NCBI GenBank assembly: GCA_964019135.1
Contig: OZ025252.1
Span: 44,924,959 to 44,988,958 of the forward strand
Source of the DNA: Arenicola marina
Lineage: Eukaryota > Annelida > Polychaeta > Arenicolidae
Length of the DNA: 64,000 nucleotides
Reading direction: 5' to 3'
Part shown: piece after piece, positions 1-11,260 of the stretch
Numbering within the stretch: position 1 is the first letter of the stretch
How the letters are laid out: each line of letters opens with the position of its first letter
Program-made: the position numbers and the translations under genes
The notes under the pieces: model-generated
Told to the model about the DNA's origin: nothing
Databases searched by the model: none
Seen by the model: the letters and a program-made list of their open reading frames with translations, nothing else

Positions 1-177
1 ATTTGAATTTATAATCTACGCGTCGCAAAGGCAAATGATAAAACATACTACATGTTATCTGTTACTTAGTTTATCTTGTGTTAGTTGTCGCCAATCAATG
101 ACGAGATGGAACAATATGGCAATTATATGATAATCAAGTTAATTGTACGAGTGTTTCTCATGAAAGCTATAAGCTGA

Positions 178-310
178 GCTAAGGACCATCCCGGGAAATC
201 AGGTTTGATGAAACCTGTCACAGACGCAGGTGCTGGGCTTCGAACCAATGACTTGTTGATCTCCAGCTCAGCCTGCTTACCGACTGAGCCAGGGAGATTC
301 CCAGCACAGT
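178..310 (-). mobile_element. tRNA-derived SINE (copy 1)
   Basis: Read on the minus strand, the segment has an A-box-like TGGCTCAGTCGG near 290 and a B-box-like GGTTCGAAGCC near 240, spaced as in a tRNA-type RNA polymerase III promoter. About 60 bp of non-tRNA tail follows towards 180. It does not form a convincing tRNA cloverleaf, so a tRNA-derived SINE is preferred to a tRNA gene. The outer limits are approximate because no target duplication was seen. Confidence 0.6.
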
Positions 311-2127
311 CATAATAATAAGGAATTGGTACATTGAGGCTCTCACGTATCGTCTTCTTTTCTATTTGGCTGTGGAAAGAATGAAATTATTAAGCAATGA
401 GTTAGTAGTTAAGATTTAATAAAATCCGGAAGTTTCTATACTTCTAAAAAGTATTTTTTTCTTATAATTATAGATTTTTTCCCATATTTGTTCACGGACG
501 TAGTGCTAATAATACGAAGGATTTTCCTTGAGTGTATCATTACAACTACAATGCACTGAGAAATATTAGGAGCATTTTCTTTCTTTGGTGATACAGAGAA
601 TGTCTAAGTCTCAGATTGGCACATGGAGAAAAAACACACGTTGCTGCTCCAGCTATAGAGAGAAAAAAACACAAACGAAGTCATTTGGGTAGAACTTACC
701 TATGTGTATAACTAGCTGCATGTAGTGCCCCCCCCCCCCCCTTTCCTCCTTGGTTATGTGTCTATAGGAAGGGATTCATAAATAATTCAACATGGCCTGT
801 CTTAAGCCATGAAGTAGCATCATAAGGTAGCAGGTCCGCCATATAAATAGAACGATTCGGGGAAACTCGAACCGTCGTATCTGAAACCCAAACCAAGCAA
901 CACTCACGGCCAAAACTATGGTATTTGTTGGTTAGCTGGATTGCTTTCTTTCATCATCAGATCATCGTTGACAGCTTCCAGACTTGATGCTCCATGCAAT
1001 GTCCACTCTTTCCAAAACAACAAGCAATGAACCCGGCATTGATGAACACTTGTGTTCCCACAATTGAGCCACAATCCTTTGCGTCTCGCTGCACCAGGCG
1101 TTTTGCTCTCTCACTAGGTGCTAGCCCGATGCATCAGTTGACTGCGAAATGGCTCACTAGAGGGCGGCACTAATATAAATGTTGTACTGGTTCTGGCGTG
1201 TACAGTCTGAAGACAGCATTTAAAGCGGGTGTCCAACTTAATTTAATCACGATCTGCACCAAAAGTTTACATCTTAATATTAAATTGGCGACTGTTAACG
1301 CTTCCTTTCGGCCGACTGATAAGTAGAAAAAAATTAAGGCAACCCGCCCCCAGCCATGTCAAGCAGAGCGCCACTTTGCCGGGAGCAGTGACGCATATTG
1401 TGACTATTCATATGGCGCCGCCTTACGTTATAACTCGCGGAGAGAGAGATCAGGGCCGCGATTTACAGATGAACAGCGGCAGTTCCAAGCCGCGCAGAAG
1501 CACAAGATCTTAGCGTTTCATGGAAAAGTACCGTCCAAACAAATTGATATACGTCTTGCGACGATTGACTCTGCAACAATGCCATGATTGGACTTAGAAT
1601 CGGAGCTATTTATATGAGCGATTATCACGCGCTCTTGTTTTGCTCACACGATAGGCGTAATTTCCGGTTTGAATAAATTAGAGTATGGCCTCCTGATTGG
1701 TCCATCGCGGACACGCCTCCAAAAAGGGCTGCCGCCTGGGTAGGCGGCGAAATCGTGCCTGGCGGTCACTTCTAAATTATGTTGTGAGCTACAGATATAA
1801 TGAAAAAGTCTATAATTTGGAGGATAGATAATTGGGTATGATAGGAATCGGTAAAGCAGCGTTAGAGGCCAGGCTGGCGGTTCCCTTTAATGACCATGTC
1901 GTGTTAGCAAGCAAGGTGCATCTTTCGTGCTAGAGCCCACGAAATTTATTATTGGAGTAAATGGCATGCGCGAGTCATAAGTCATACCTTCTTCGGGATA
2001 TTTCCCATCTAATCTGCTTTTTTCGCTCGTTCAGTCTTACTTGAACTCGGCAATGGCTAAGTAACAGAGACGAACGCAGTGGATGAGTTTAGGTGACTTC
2101 GATGACGGTGTGTGATATCTCTCTCCA
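311..2127. other. Unique non-coding DNA, no gene seen
   Basis: There is no open frame of useful length, no splice-bounded coding segment and no RNA gene. A run of 13 C lies near 729-741. Composition is mixed and the stretch looks like ordinary intergenic DNA. Confidence 0.5.
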
Positions 2128-2465
2128 TCGACCCTCCGACCCTTCCCTCCCCTGATTTATCCCTGCGTCTCCCACCTCTACCCTTCCCTCCTTCACCTCT
2201 GCCTTTCCCCCATTAACCTCTGCCCTACCTTCCCTTTCCCTTCCCACCTCTGCCACCCCCTTATGTCACCCGCACCTCTGCCGTACCTTCCCTCTCGCTT
2301 CCCACCTCGTCCCTACCTTTTCTCTGCTTTCCCATCTCTGCTACTCCCTCTTGCCACCCCTACCTCTGTCCCTCCCTTCTCTCTCCTTCCCACTATCTCC
2401 CTTCCATGCACTCCTCCCTCCGCCACCCCTTGTTCTCTACCCCCCCCCCTCCCCGCCCTCACTCC
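2128..2465. repeat. Polypyrimidine tract, decayed minisatellite
   Basis: The + strand is almost all C and T. Phrases such as CACCTCTGCC and TACCTTCCCT recur at irregular spacing, as in an old, diverged tandem repeat. The reverse complement resembles the purine-rich right flank of the 38-bp array (6791-7110), where CAGAGG and GGGAGG phrases recur. The short open frames across it reflect composition. Confidence 0.5.
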
Positions 2466-3589
2466 CGATGTCTGTTGTCTCCATCATTGTGAAATGGATA
2501 ACCCAAAAGCGCAAACCACTCCAAGTAAGAGCTTTACAATGTCGACACACTGACGTCTTCACCAAGCGGATAGCTGTCCCCTTCGGCGACGTCATTTTAA
2601 GACGTAGATCTAACGCATTATGTAGGTACTATGTAGCTCACTCTGTAGGCTATATCCTTTTTTCCAAATGACGCTGATGCCGCCTTCACCTTCCTGTTGC
2701 TCATTGATTGGTCCGCGGGCGAAAACAAAGCGTGGGATAATCTTAATTTTTCTATCTTCCCATAACGACGTAATTTTCCACCATACGACGTCCCCCTCCC
2801 CGCCATCCCCTCGGTCCTCTCCATCCCCACCGTCCATGCCGTCCCTCTTATCTATGCCAGCTGGACTACGTGTGTCCTATCTCAGAGGTATAGATGTTTG
2901 TCTTAAATAGCTTTTTCCATTCGTATTTTAACTGTTTTGTTGAGACAGCGTTGGTGTAGTTCCTATGAAGCGGCGTACTAACAAGACGCTGGTTGAAAGG
3001 GCTCAGCGCTGTGATAACATGATGATAACCGATGGGGTGTCAATGGGTATCTGTGAGCCCATTTCTGGATGTCCTGGACAGGGACCACCTAGTCGGTACC
3101 TCTGTAATGATGTCACACCGATACACTGTGTTAGGTGGCGATGGCAGTCTTCATAACGGTAAATCAGCCATCACTTCTCTATGTTATCGTTATTGGCATA
3201 AACCTAATGGCCCAAAAATAGTTTATCATGGATGAAATCGTCGTTGTGTGGTAGTTTTTGATGGCAGGAACATTAAATGACGATGTTCTTTCCCCCGGTG
3301 GCTCGTATCGTAGTCGAACGCGCCGGAAGACGCCAGACAATGAAAACAAAGAAAGTGACGTCATAATGGGAAGAAAAAACAATTCAGATTAAAAGCTTTG
3401 TTTTTGCCCACGGACCAAGCTACATAGTGAGCCACATAGTACCTACATAATGCGGGGAAAGCTCTTACTTGAAGTGGTTTGCTTCTGCTCGCTTTTGAAC
3501 TGCGCTATTTGTGGCATTTGAGTGAAGGCGGCGGCAGGAAGAAGGCGTTGCGGAAGAAGGATTGAATGAAGGAAAGGAACGTAATGTGA
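2466..3589. other. Non-coding DNA, no gene seen
   Basis: Only short open frames under about 80 codons occur, with no recognisable domain. Nothing repetitive or structured was noticed before the 38-bp array begins. Confidence 0.45.
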
Positions 3590-6500
3590 GGCAGAGAGCA
3601 TGGATGTACAGCGGTGGGGTGTGGGAAGGCAGAGAGCATGGATGTACAGCGGTGGGGTGTGGGAAGGGAGAGAGCATGGATGTACAGCGGTGGGGTGTGG
3701 GAAGGCAGAGAGCATGGATGTACAGCGGTGGGGTGTGGGAAGGCAGAGAGCATGGATGTACAGCGGTGGGGTGTGGGAAGGGAGAGAGCATGGATGTACA
3801 GCGGTGGGGTGTGGGAAGGCAGAGAGCATGGATGTACAGCGGTGGGGTGTGGGAAGGCAGAGAGCATGGATGTACAGCGGTGGGGTGTGGGAAGGGAGAG
3901 AGCATGGATGTACAGCGGTGGGGTGTGGGAAGGCAGAGAGCATGGATGTACAGCGGTGGGGTGTGGGAAGGGAGAGAGCATGGATGTACAGCGGTGGGGT
4001 GTGGGAAGGGAGAGAGCATGGATGTACAGCGGTGGGGTGTGGGAAGGCAGAGAGCATGGATGTACAGCGGTGGGGTGTGGGAAGGGAGAGAGCATGGATG
4101 TACAGCGGTGGGGTGTGGGAAGGCAGAGAGCATGGATGTACAGCGGTGGGGTGTGGGAAGGCAGAGAGCATGGATGTACAGCGGTGGGGTGTGGGAAGGG
4201 AGAGAGCATGGATGTACAGCGGTGGGGTGTGGGAAGGCAGAGAGCATGGATGTACAGCGGTGGGGTGTGGGAAGGCAGAGAGCATGGATGTACAGCGGTG
4301 GGGTGTGGGAAGGGAGAGAGCATGGATGTACAGCGGTGGGGTGTGGGAAGGCAGAGAGCATGGATGTACAGCGGTGGGGTGTGGGAAGGGAGAGAGCATG
4401 GATGTACAGCGGTGGGGTGTGGGAAGGCAGAGAGCATGGATGTACAGCGGTGGGGTGTGGGAAGGAAGAGAGCATGGATGTACAGCGGTGGGGTGTGGGA
4501 AGGCAGAGAGCATGGATGTACAGCGGTGGGGTGTGGGAAGGGAGAGAGCATGGATGTACAGCGGTGGGGTGTGGGAAGGCAGAGAGCATGGATGTACAGC
4601 GGTGGGGTGTGGGAAGGGAGAGAGCATGGATGTACAGCGGTGGGGTGTGGGAAGGCAGAGAGCATGGATGTACAGCGGTGGGGTGTGGGAAGGCAGAGAG
4701 CATGGATGTACAGCGGTGGGGTGTGGGAAGGGAGAGAGCATGGATGTACAGCGGTGGGGTGTGGGAAGGGAGAGGGCATGGATGTACAGCGGTGGGGTGT
4801 GGGAAGGGAGAGAGCATGGATGTACAGCGGTGGGGTGTGGGAAGGCAGAGAGCATGGATGTACAGCGGTGGGGTGTGGGAAGGCAGAGAGTATGGATGTA
4901 CAGCGGTGGGGTGTGGGAAGGCAGAGAGCATGGATGTACAGCGGTGGGGTGTGGGAAGGGAGAGAGCATGGATGTACAGCGGTGGGGTGTGGGAAGGCAG
5001 AGAGCATGGATGTACAGCGGTGGGGTGTGGGAAGGCAGAGAGCATGGATGTACAGCGGTGGGGTGTGGGAAGGGAGAGAGCATGGATGTACAGCGGTGGG
5101 GTGTGGGAAGGCAGAGAGCATGGATGTACAGCGGTGGGGTGTGGGAAGGCAGAGAGCATGGATGTACAGCGGTGGGGTGTGGGAAGGCAGAGAGCATGGA
5201 TGTACAGCGGTGGGGTGTGGGAAGGGAGAGAGCATGGATGTACAGCGGTGGGGTGTGGGAAGGCAGAGAGCATGGATGTACAGCGGTGGGGTGTGGGAAG
5301 GCAGAGAGCATGGATGTACAGCGGTGGGGTGTGGGAAGGCAGAGAGCATGGATGTACAGCGGTGGGGTGTGGGAAGGGAGAGAGCATGGATGTACAGCGG
5401 TGGGGTGTGGGAAGGCAGAGAGCATGGATGTACAGCGGTGGGGTGTGGGAAGGCAGAGAGCATGGATGTACAGCGGTGGGGTGTGGGAAGGCAGAGAGCA
5501 TGGATGTACAGCGGTGGGGTGTGGGAAGGGAGAGAGCATGGATGTACAGCGGTGGGGTGTGGGAAGGCAGAGAGCATGGATGTACAGCGGTGGGGTGTGG
5601 GAAGGCAGAGAGCATGGATGTACAGCGGTGGGGTGTGGGAAGGCAGAGAGCATGGATGTACAGCGGTGGGGTGTGGGAAGGGAGAGAGCATGGATGTACA
5701 GCGGTGGGGTGTGGGAAGGCAGAGAGCATGGATGTACAGCGGTGGGGTGTGGGAAGGGGGAGAGCATGGATGTACAGCGGTGGGGTGTGGGAAGGCAGAG
5801 AGCATGGATGTACAGCGGTGGGGTGTGGGAAGGCAGAGAGCATGGATGTACAGCGGTGGGGTGTGGGAAGGGAGAGAGCATGGATGTACAGCGGTGGGGT
5901 GTGGGAAGGCAGAGAGCATGGATGTACAGCGGTGGGGTGTGGGAAGGCAGAGAGCATGGATGTACAGCGGTGGGGTGTGGGAAGGGAGAGAGCATGGATG
6001 TACAGCGGTGGGGTGTGGGAAGGGAGAGAGCATGGATGTACAGCGGTGGGGTGTGGGAAGGCAGAGAGCATGGATGTACAGCGGTGGGGTGTGGGAAGGC
6101 AGAGAGCATGGATGTACAGCGGTGGGGTGTGGGAAGGCAGAGAGCATGGATGTACAGCGGTGGGGTGTGGGAAGGCAGAGAGCATGGATGTACAGCGGTG
6201 GGGTGTGGGAAGGCAGAGAGCATGGATGTACAGCGGTGGGGTGTGGGAAGGGAGAGAGCATGGATGTACAGCGGTGGGGTGTGGGAAGGGAGAGAGCATG
6301 GATGTACAGCGGTGGGGTGTGGGAAGGGAGAGAGCATGGATGTACAGCGGTGGGGTGTGGGAAGGGAGAGAGCATGGATGTACAGCGGTGGGGTGTGGGA
6401 AGGCAGAGAGCATGGATGTACAGCGGTGGGGTGTGGGAAGGCAGAGAGCATGGATGTACAGCGGTGGGGTGTGGGAAGGGAGAGAGCATGGATGTACAGC

Positions 6501-6790
6501 GGTGGGGTGTGGGAAGGCAGAGAGCATGGATGTACAGCGGTGGGGTGTGGGAAGGGAGAGAGCATGGATGTACAGCGGTGGGGTGTGGGAAGGCAGAGAG
6601 CATGGATGTACAGCGGTGGGGTGTGGGAAGGGAGAGAGCATGGATGTAGAGCGGTGGGGTGTGGGAAGGGAGAGAGCATGGATGTACAGCGGTGGGGTGT
6701 GGGAAGGCAGAGAGCATGGATGTACAGCGGTGGGGTGTGGGAAGGGAGAGAGCATGGATGTACAGCGGTGGGGTGTGGGAAGGGAGAGAG
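3590..6790. repeat. 38-bp minisatellite, about 84 copies
   Basis: The unit contains GAGAGCATGGATGTACAGCG followed by GTGGGGTGTGGGAAGG. Units are nearly identical. The main variation is one C/G position (AAGGCAGAG or AAGGGAGAG), with rare singletons such as AAGGAAGAG near 4462 and AAGGGGGAG near 5755. Between about 5000 and 5700 the pattern approaches C-C-C-G, a four-unit (152 bp) higher-order period. The unit has no stop codon on either strand, and 38 is not a multiple of three, so all six frames stay open for over 3 kb. This explains six overlapping frames of more than 1000 codons. Each unit carries G-runs (GGTGGGG, GTGGGAAGG) that could form two-tetrad quadruplexes. Confidence 0.95.
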
Positions 6791-7110
6791 AAGGTAGGAC
6801 AGAGCTGGGTAAGGGTGAACGAAGTTAGGGCAGAGGCGAGGGAGGGAGCGGCAGGGGTGCGACACGGAGGGGTATGTTAGGATAGATATGGGAGGGAAGA
6901 AGGGACAGAGGTGGTGGAAGAGACAATGGAGACGCATGGACGGTGAGGGACAGACGGGGGGGGGGGGGGATGAAGAGGGAGCCACGGCGATGGGGAAGGA
7001 GCAGAAAGTGGGGCAGATGTGTGGAAACTAGGAAATCCGGGAATGGAGAGAAAGAAGGAATATATAGCAAGTGGGAAGGACATGTAACGAGTGTAGGGAT
7101 AGGAGTGTAG
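6791..7110. repeat. Purine-rich flank of the 38-bp array
   Basis: The + strand is strongly A/G-rich, with recurring GGGAGG, CAGAGG and GGCAGAGG phrases and a G-run near 6957-6969. It reads as the reverse complement of the kind of sequence at 2128-2465. It is probably a diverged older part of the same tandem domain. No coding evidence. Confidence 0.4.
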
Positions 7111-7353
7111 AGTGATAGGGGCGGAGGCAGCAGGCCGATGCTGTATATAAATGCATATGGACTACGTTCCTTCTCTGCATTTCGCGTATATCGGAAGAGA
7201 CAATGGGTAAGAGCAGTTTGCTGTGTACTCTGCCTGAAATATGCATGTATTCCCGCAGCGCGGCGCACCCACAGAGGCGATAATACCACCGTTATCCGTT
7301 GTAACGCAACTTTGTTTCCGACGGTATGACGTTGAGCCGAGCGTCCGCTTACT

Positions 7354-7676
7354 GGGCGCATTTCTCTATACCAGGACCGGTAGGCCGCCCGCGGGTGTGC
7401 CGACAGGGATATGCCTATTCCAATGAAATGCAGACCCGATTCCCATCCGGTGCACGTAGGGGCACTAGCTGCAACCAACCTACTCTCATCACCTTTCAAT
7501 CAGCCGGCATCTTCTCCCGAATGTCCCGTGCAGCTTTGAACGGGGCACATCGGCATACCGAATGGATGCGCGCGCACCCATACCCGGTTTGAAGAAGTGC
7601 CGGGCGGTATACCGATGCGTAATGTGCGTATTCGTGTTACCGCAGTGATATACCGAGCTACCAAAGAAATGCGCCC
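7354..7676 (+). mobile_element. MITE-like non-autonomous DNA element, copy 1
   Basis: The element is 323 bp. It starts GGGCGCATTTCT and ends AGAAATGCGCCC, a perfect 12-bp terminal inverted repeat. It is flanked by ACT on both sides (7351-7353 and 7677-7679), a 3-bp target-site duplication. An inverted copy at 28270-28617 matches along most of its length, for example CATATCGGCATACCGAAT-like and GATGCGTAATGTGCGTATTC-like blocks. There is no transposase frame. A 3-bp duplication occurs in PIF/Harbinger, CACTA and a few other superfamilies; the termini do not decide which. Confidence 0.8.
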
Positions 7677-7679
7677 ACT

Positions 7680-8781
7680 GTGGGTGGTATTTTGCCGGTC
7701 CCAGGGTTGTCAAAGCGATTGGTTATGGGATTCACATTGTGCTCGTCTTATATTTAGACGAGAAACAAATAGAAAAATTGTCAGACAGCCTAGGCCGTTT
7801 GTTTCAGCGGCGTCATGTTTACTTGCCCAAAATATTTCCGTTCGGGCATCGGGTTACTCGTGATCATATTGGAAAATAAAAGTATTATTTCAACCAAAAC
7901 TCGTTTAAATGTTTCATTGATCGTTCGGCGCTAACAGCACATATACCTAAACAGATTTGAAGGTTTCATATAGTATTACAAAGTTTCTCATACGACACAA
8001 TGCATTGCAGAATACGAATTACGGAGTATGCACCTCCGTCTTTATCAGGATCACGGTTTCCTTAATTCTGCGCATGCGCCCGACGACCTACGGAAGCCCC
8101 ACACGCAAGCTGCACCCACGTATGAACCAGTACACAAAAGAATCTTAGGGAACCTGAGCTGCTCTGGCGTTGATTTTTATTTCTCACGCCTTTTTAAAAA
8201 TTGTGTGACGTCACTCCTTTGCCTAAATGTTCATTATCTAAAAGAATGCATCGGAAAACAGACCTAGCCGTGTTATATTAACTTACGTGTGCGTTATTTA
8301 AATAAAGACACTGTCACTGTCAAGCTCCAAGACGGCGGGGGGTTAGATCAGAAAGCTCGAAATATATGGAAAGTCGACAGTTATCGATTGCATATATTTC
8401 TCATGCCGTCTATAAATGGGAGACAGTCTGACATTGCCAAGTCATATCATTGGTACAGCATGTGTCAGATATGTGTTTAATGGTGAAGAAAAATATTACA
8501 AAGGACATATATGGATGATTTATGTTACAGCAGAAGTGTTAGATCCCTCATATTGCTTTTCAGGGGGCGATGTTTTTAGGATAGTTAGACGTAATGACTT
8601 CGTGTGATTTAGATAACAACACTTAAAACATGTCTACTTCTTCCACGCCTTCCCATTCCTAACCTCCCTGCTGGGGTTTCACAATGACGAAGCGTTGTTT
8701 CCATAAAGCCAGATCCTGCATTAGTCGGGCAGTGCAATTGATACAATAGTAAATTGTCTGTGTCTAAACATGGACAATTAA
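7680..8781. other. Non-coding DNA, no gene seen
   Basis: Mixed-composition DNA between the MITE and the 46-bp array. Open frames are under 80 codons and show no domain. No RNA gene or repeat was recognised. Confidence 0.45.
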
Positions 8782-10351
8782 CTTGAATATCAAGCCAGCT
8801 AACCAGCAGCCAGCATGGCGGGGTGACCTTCAATATCAAGCCAGCTAACCAGCATCCAGCATGGCGGGGTGACCATCAATATAAAGCCAACCAACCAGCA
8901 GCCATCATGCCGGGGTGACCTTCAATATCAAGCCAGCTAACCAGCAGCCAGCATGGCGGGGTGACATTCAATATCAAGCCAGCTAACCAGCAGCCAGCAT
9001 GGCGGGGTTACATTGAATATCAAGCCAACCAACCAGCAGCCAGCATGGCGGGGTGACCTTGAATATCAAGCCAGCTAAACAGCAGCCAGCATGCCGGGGT
9101 GACCTTCAATATCAAGCCAGCTAACCAGCATCCAGCATGGCGGGGTGACCTTCAATATCAAGCCAACCAACCAGCAGCCATCATGGCGGGGTGACCCGTG
9201 ACCTTCAATATCTAGCCAACCAACCAGCAGCCATCATGGCGGGGTGACCTTCAATATCAAGCCAGCTAACCAGCAGCCAGCATGGCGGGGATACATTTAA
9301 TATCAAGCCAACCAACCAGCGGCCAGCATGGCGGGGTGACCTTGAATATCAAGCCAGCTAACCAGCAGCCAGCATGGCGGAGTTACCTTGAATATCAAGC
9401 CAACCAACCAGCAGCCAGCATGGCGAGGTGACTTTCAATATCAAGCCAACCAACCAGCGGCCAGCATGGCGGGGTGACCTTGAATATCAAGCCAACCAAC
9501 CAGCAGCCAGCATGGCGGGGTTACCTCGAATATCAAGCCAGCAGCCAGCATGGCGGGGTGACCTTGAATATCAAGCCAGTTAACCAGCAGCCAGCATGGC
9601 GGGGTGACCTTGAATATCAAGCCAGTTAACCAGCAGCCAGCATGGCGGGGTGACCTTGAATATCAAGCCAACCAACCAGCAGCCAGCATGGCGGGGTTAC
9701 CTCGAATATCAAGCCAACCAACCAGCAGCCAGCATGGCGGGGTGACCTTGAATATCAAGCCAGTTAACCAGCAGCCAGCATGCCGGGGTGACCTTGAATA
9801 TCAAGCCAACCAACCAGCAGCCAGCATGGCGGGGTGCCCTTGAATATCAAGCCAGTTAACCAGCAGCCAGCATGCCGGGGTTACCTTGAATATCAAGCCA
9901 ACCAACCAGCGGCCAGCATGGCGGGGTGACCTTGAATATCAAGCCAACCAACCAGCGGCCAGCATGCCGGGGTGACCTTGAATATCAAGCCAACCAACCA
10001 GCAGCCAGCATGGCGGGGTTACCTCGAATATCAAGCCAACCAACCAGCAGCCAACATGGCGGGGTGACCTTGAATATCAAGCCAACCAACCAGCAGCCAT
10101 CATGGCGGGGTGACCTCCAATATCAAGCCAGCTAACCAGCAGCCAGCATGGCGGGGTCACCTTGAATATCAAGCCAACCAACCAGCAGCCATCATGGCGG
10201 GGTGACCTTGAATATCAAGCCAGCTAACCAGCATCCAGCATGGCGGGGTGACCTTGAATATCAAGCCAGCTAACCAGCAGCCAGCATGGTGGGGTTACCT
10301 TGAATATCAAGCCAACCAACCTGCAGCCAGCATGGCGGGGTGACCTTGAAT
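8782..10351. repeat. 46-bp minisatellite, about 34 copies
   Basis: The unit contains AATATCAAGCCAACCAACC and CAGCATGGCGGGGTGACC. The variable part after AAGCCA occurs as three forms (GCTAACC, ACCAACC, GTTAACC). A second site alternates ATGGCGGGG/ATGCCGGGG, and GTGACC alternates with GTTACC. An extra 10 bp (GTGACCCGTGACC) near 9190 and a shortened unit near 9530 break the register. Units are more diverged than in the 54-bp array, suggesting an older array. Confidence 0.92.
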
Positions 10352-10640
10352 ATATAGGAAATTTACACGTAATCGTCCGCCAGATGGCGCAACAAGAGTG
10401 ACGGGTATTGTAGCTCTGGTTGGCACCGTGAACCCATGGAGATAGCAATGACAGCTTTTCCCAAACAGATCGATTAATGTTTTTGTGCACTCGGATTGAA
10501 TATCCCCACACCCGAAGCTGGCCGCAAGAAAGGCTGGTACACAATGTGTTATGTCCTGATATCGCCCGCAATGGCAATGCACTCACCCCAGCCCCAAGCA
10601 CTTCACTGAGTCCTTAATCAAGGCCCTCCAGTAGCAATTT

Positions 10641-11260
10641 CCCCGTCGACGCCGGCGATAAGGCCAACGTTGACCCATGACGTCCGCCCACACCGGCGAT
10701 AAAGCCAACGTTGGCCCATGACGTCTGTCCACGCCGGCAATAGAGCCAACGTTGGCCTCTGACATCAGTCCACCGCGAGGATAAAGCCAAAGTTGGCATC
10801 TGACGTCCGTCTACCGCGACGATAAAGACAACTTTGGCCTCTGACGTCCGTCCACCCAGGCCGTGGATGAAGCCAACTTTGGCCTCTGACGTCCGTCCAC
10901 CCAGGCCGACGATAAAGCCAACGTTGGCCACGGACGTCCGTCCCCCAGGCCGACGATGAAGCCAACTTTGGCCTCTGACGTCCGTCCACCCAGGCCGTGG
11001 ATGAAGCCAACTTTGGCCTCTGACGTCCGTCCACCCAGGCCGACGATAAAGCCAACGTTGGCCACGGACGTCCGTCCACCCAGGCCGACGATAAAGCCAA
11101 CTGTGGCCTCTGACGTCGGTCCACCCAGGCCGACGATAAAGCCAACTGTGGCATCTGACGTCGGTCCACCCAGGCCGACGATAAAGCCAACTTTGGCCTC
11201 TGACGTCCGCCTACCCAGGCCGACGCTAAAGCCAATGTTGGCCTCTGACGTCCGTCCACC
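10641..11260. repeat. 45-bp minisatellite, ancestral form of the 34-bp array
   Basis: Diverged units of about 45 bp carry GATAAAGCCAACTTTGGCCT, TGACGTCCGTCCACC and CAGGCCGAC. They run directly into the 34-bp array, which shares GACGATAAAGCCAAC and TGACGTCCGTCCACC but lacks the GTTGGCCT and AGGCC portions. Mixed units occur between 11260 and 11560. The 34-bp unit is therefore best read as a shortened derivative. Higher diversity here fits the older edge of the array. Confidence 0.88.

Noticed and set aside
178..310. Functional tRNA gene
   Set aside because: A and B boxes are present, but stems do not pair well and a SINE-like tail follows.
3443..6985. Six overlapping open frames of over 1000 codons
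   Set aside because: They all come from one stop-free 38-bp unit read in every frame on both strands; no start context, introns or domains.
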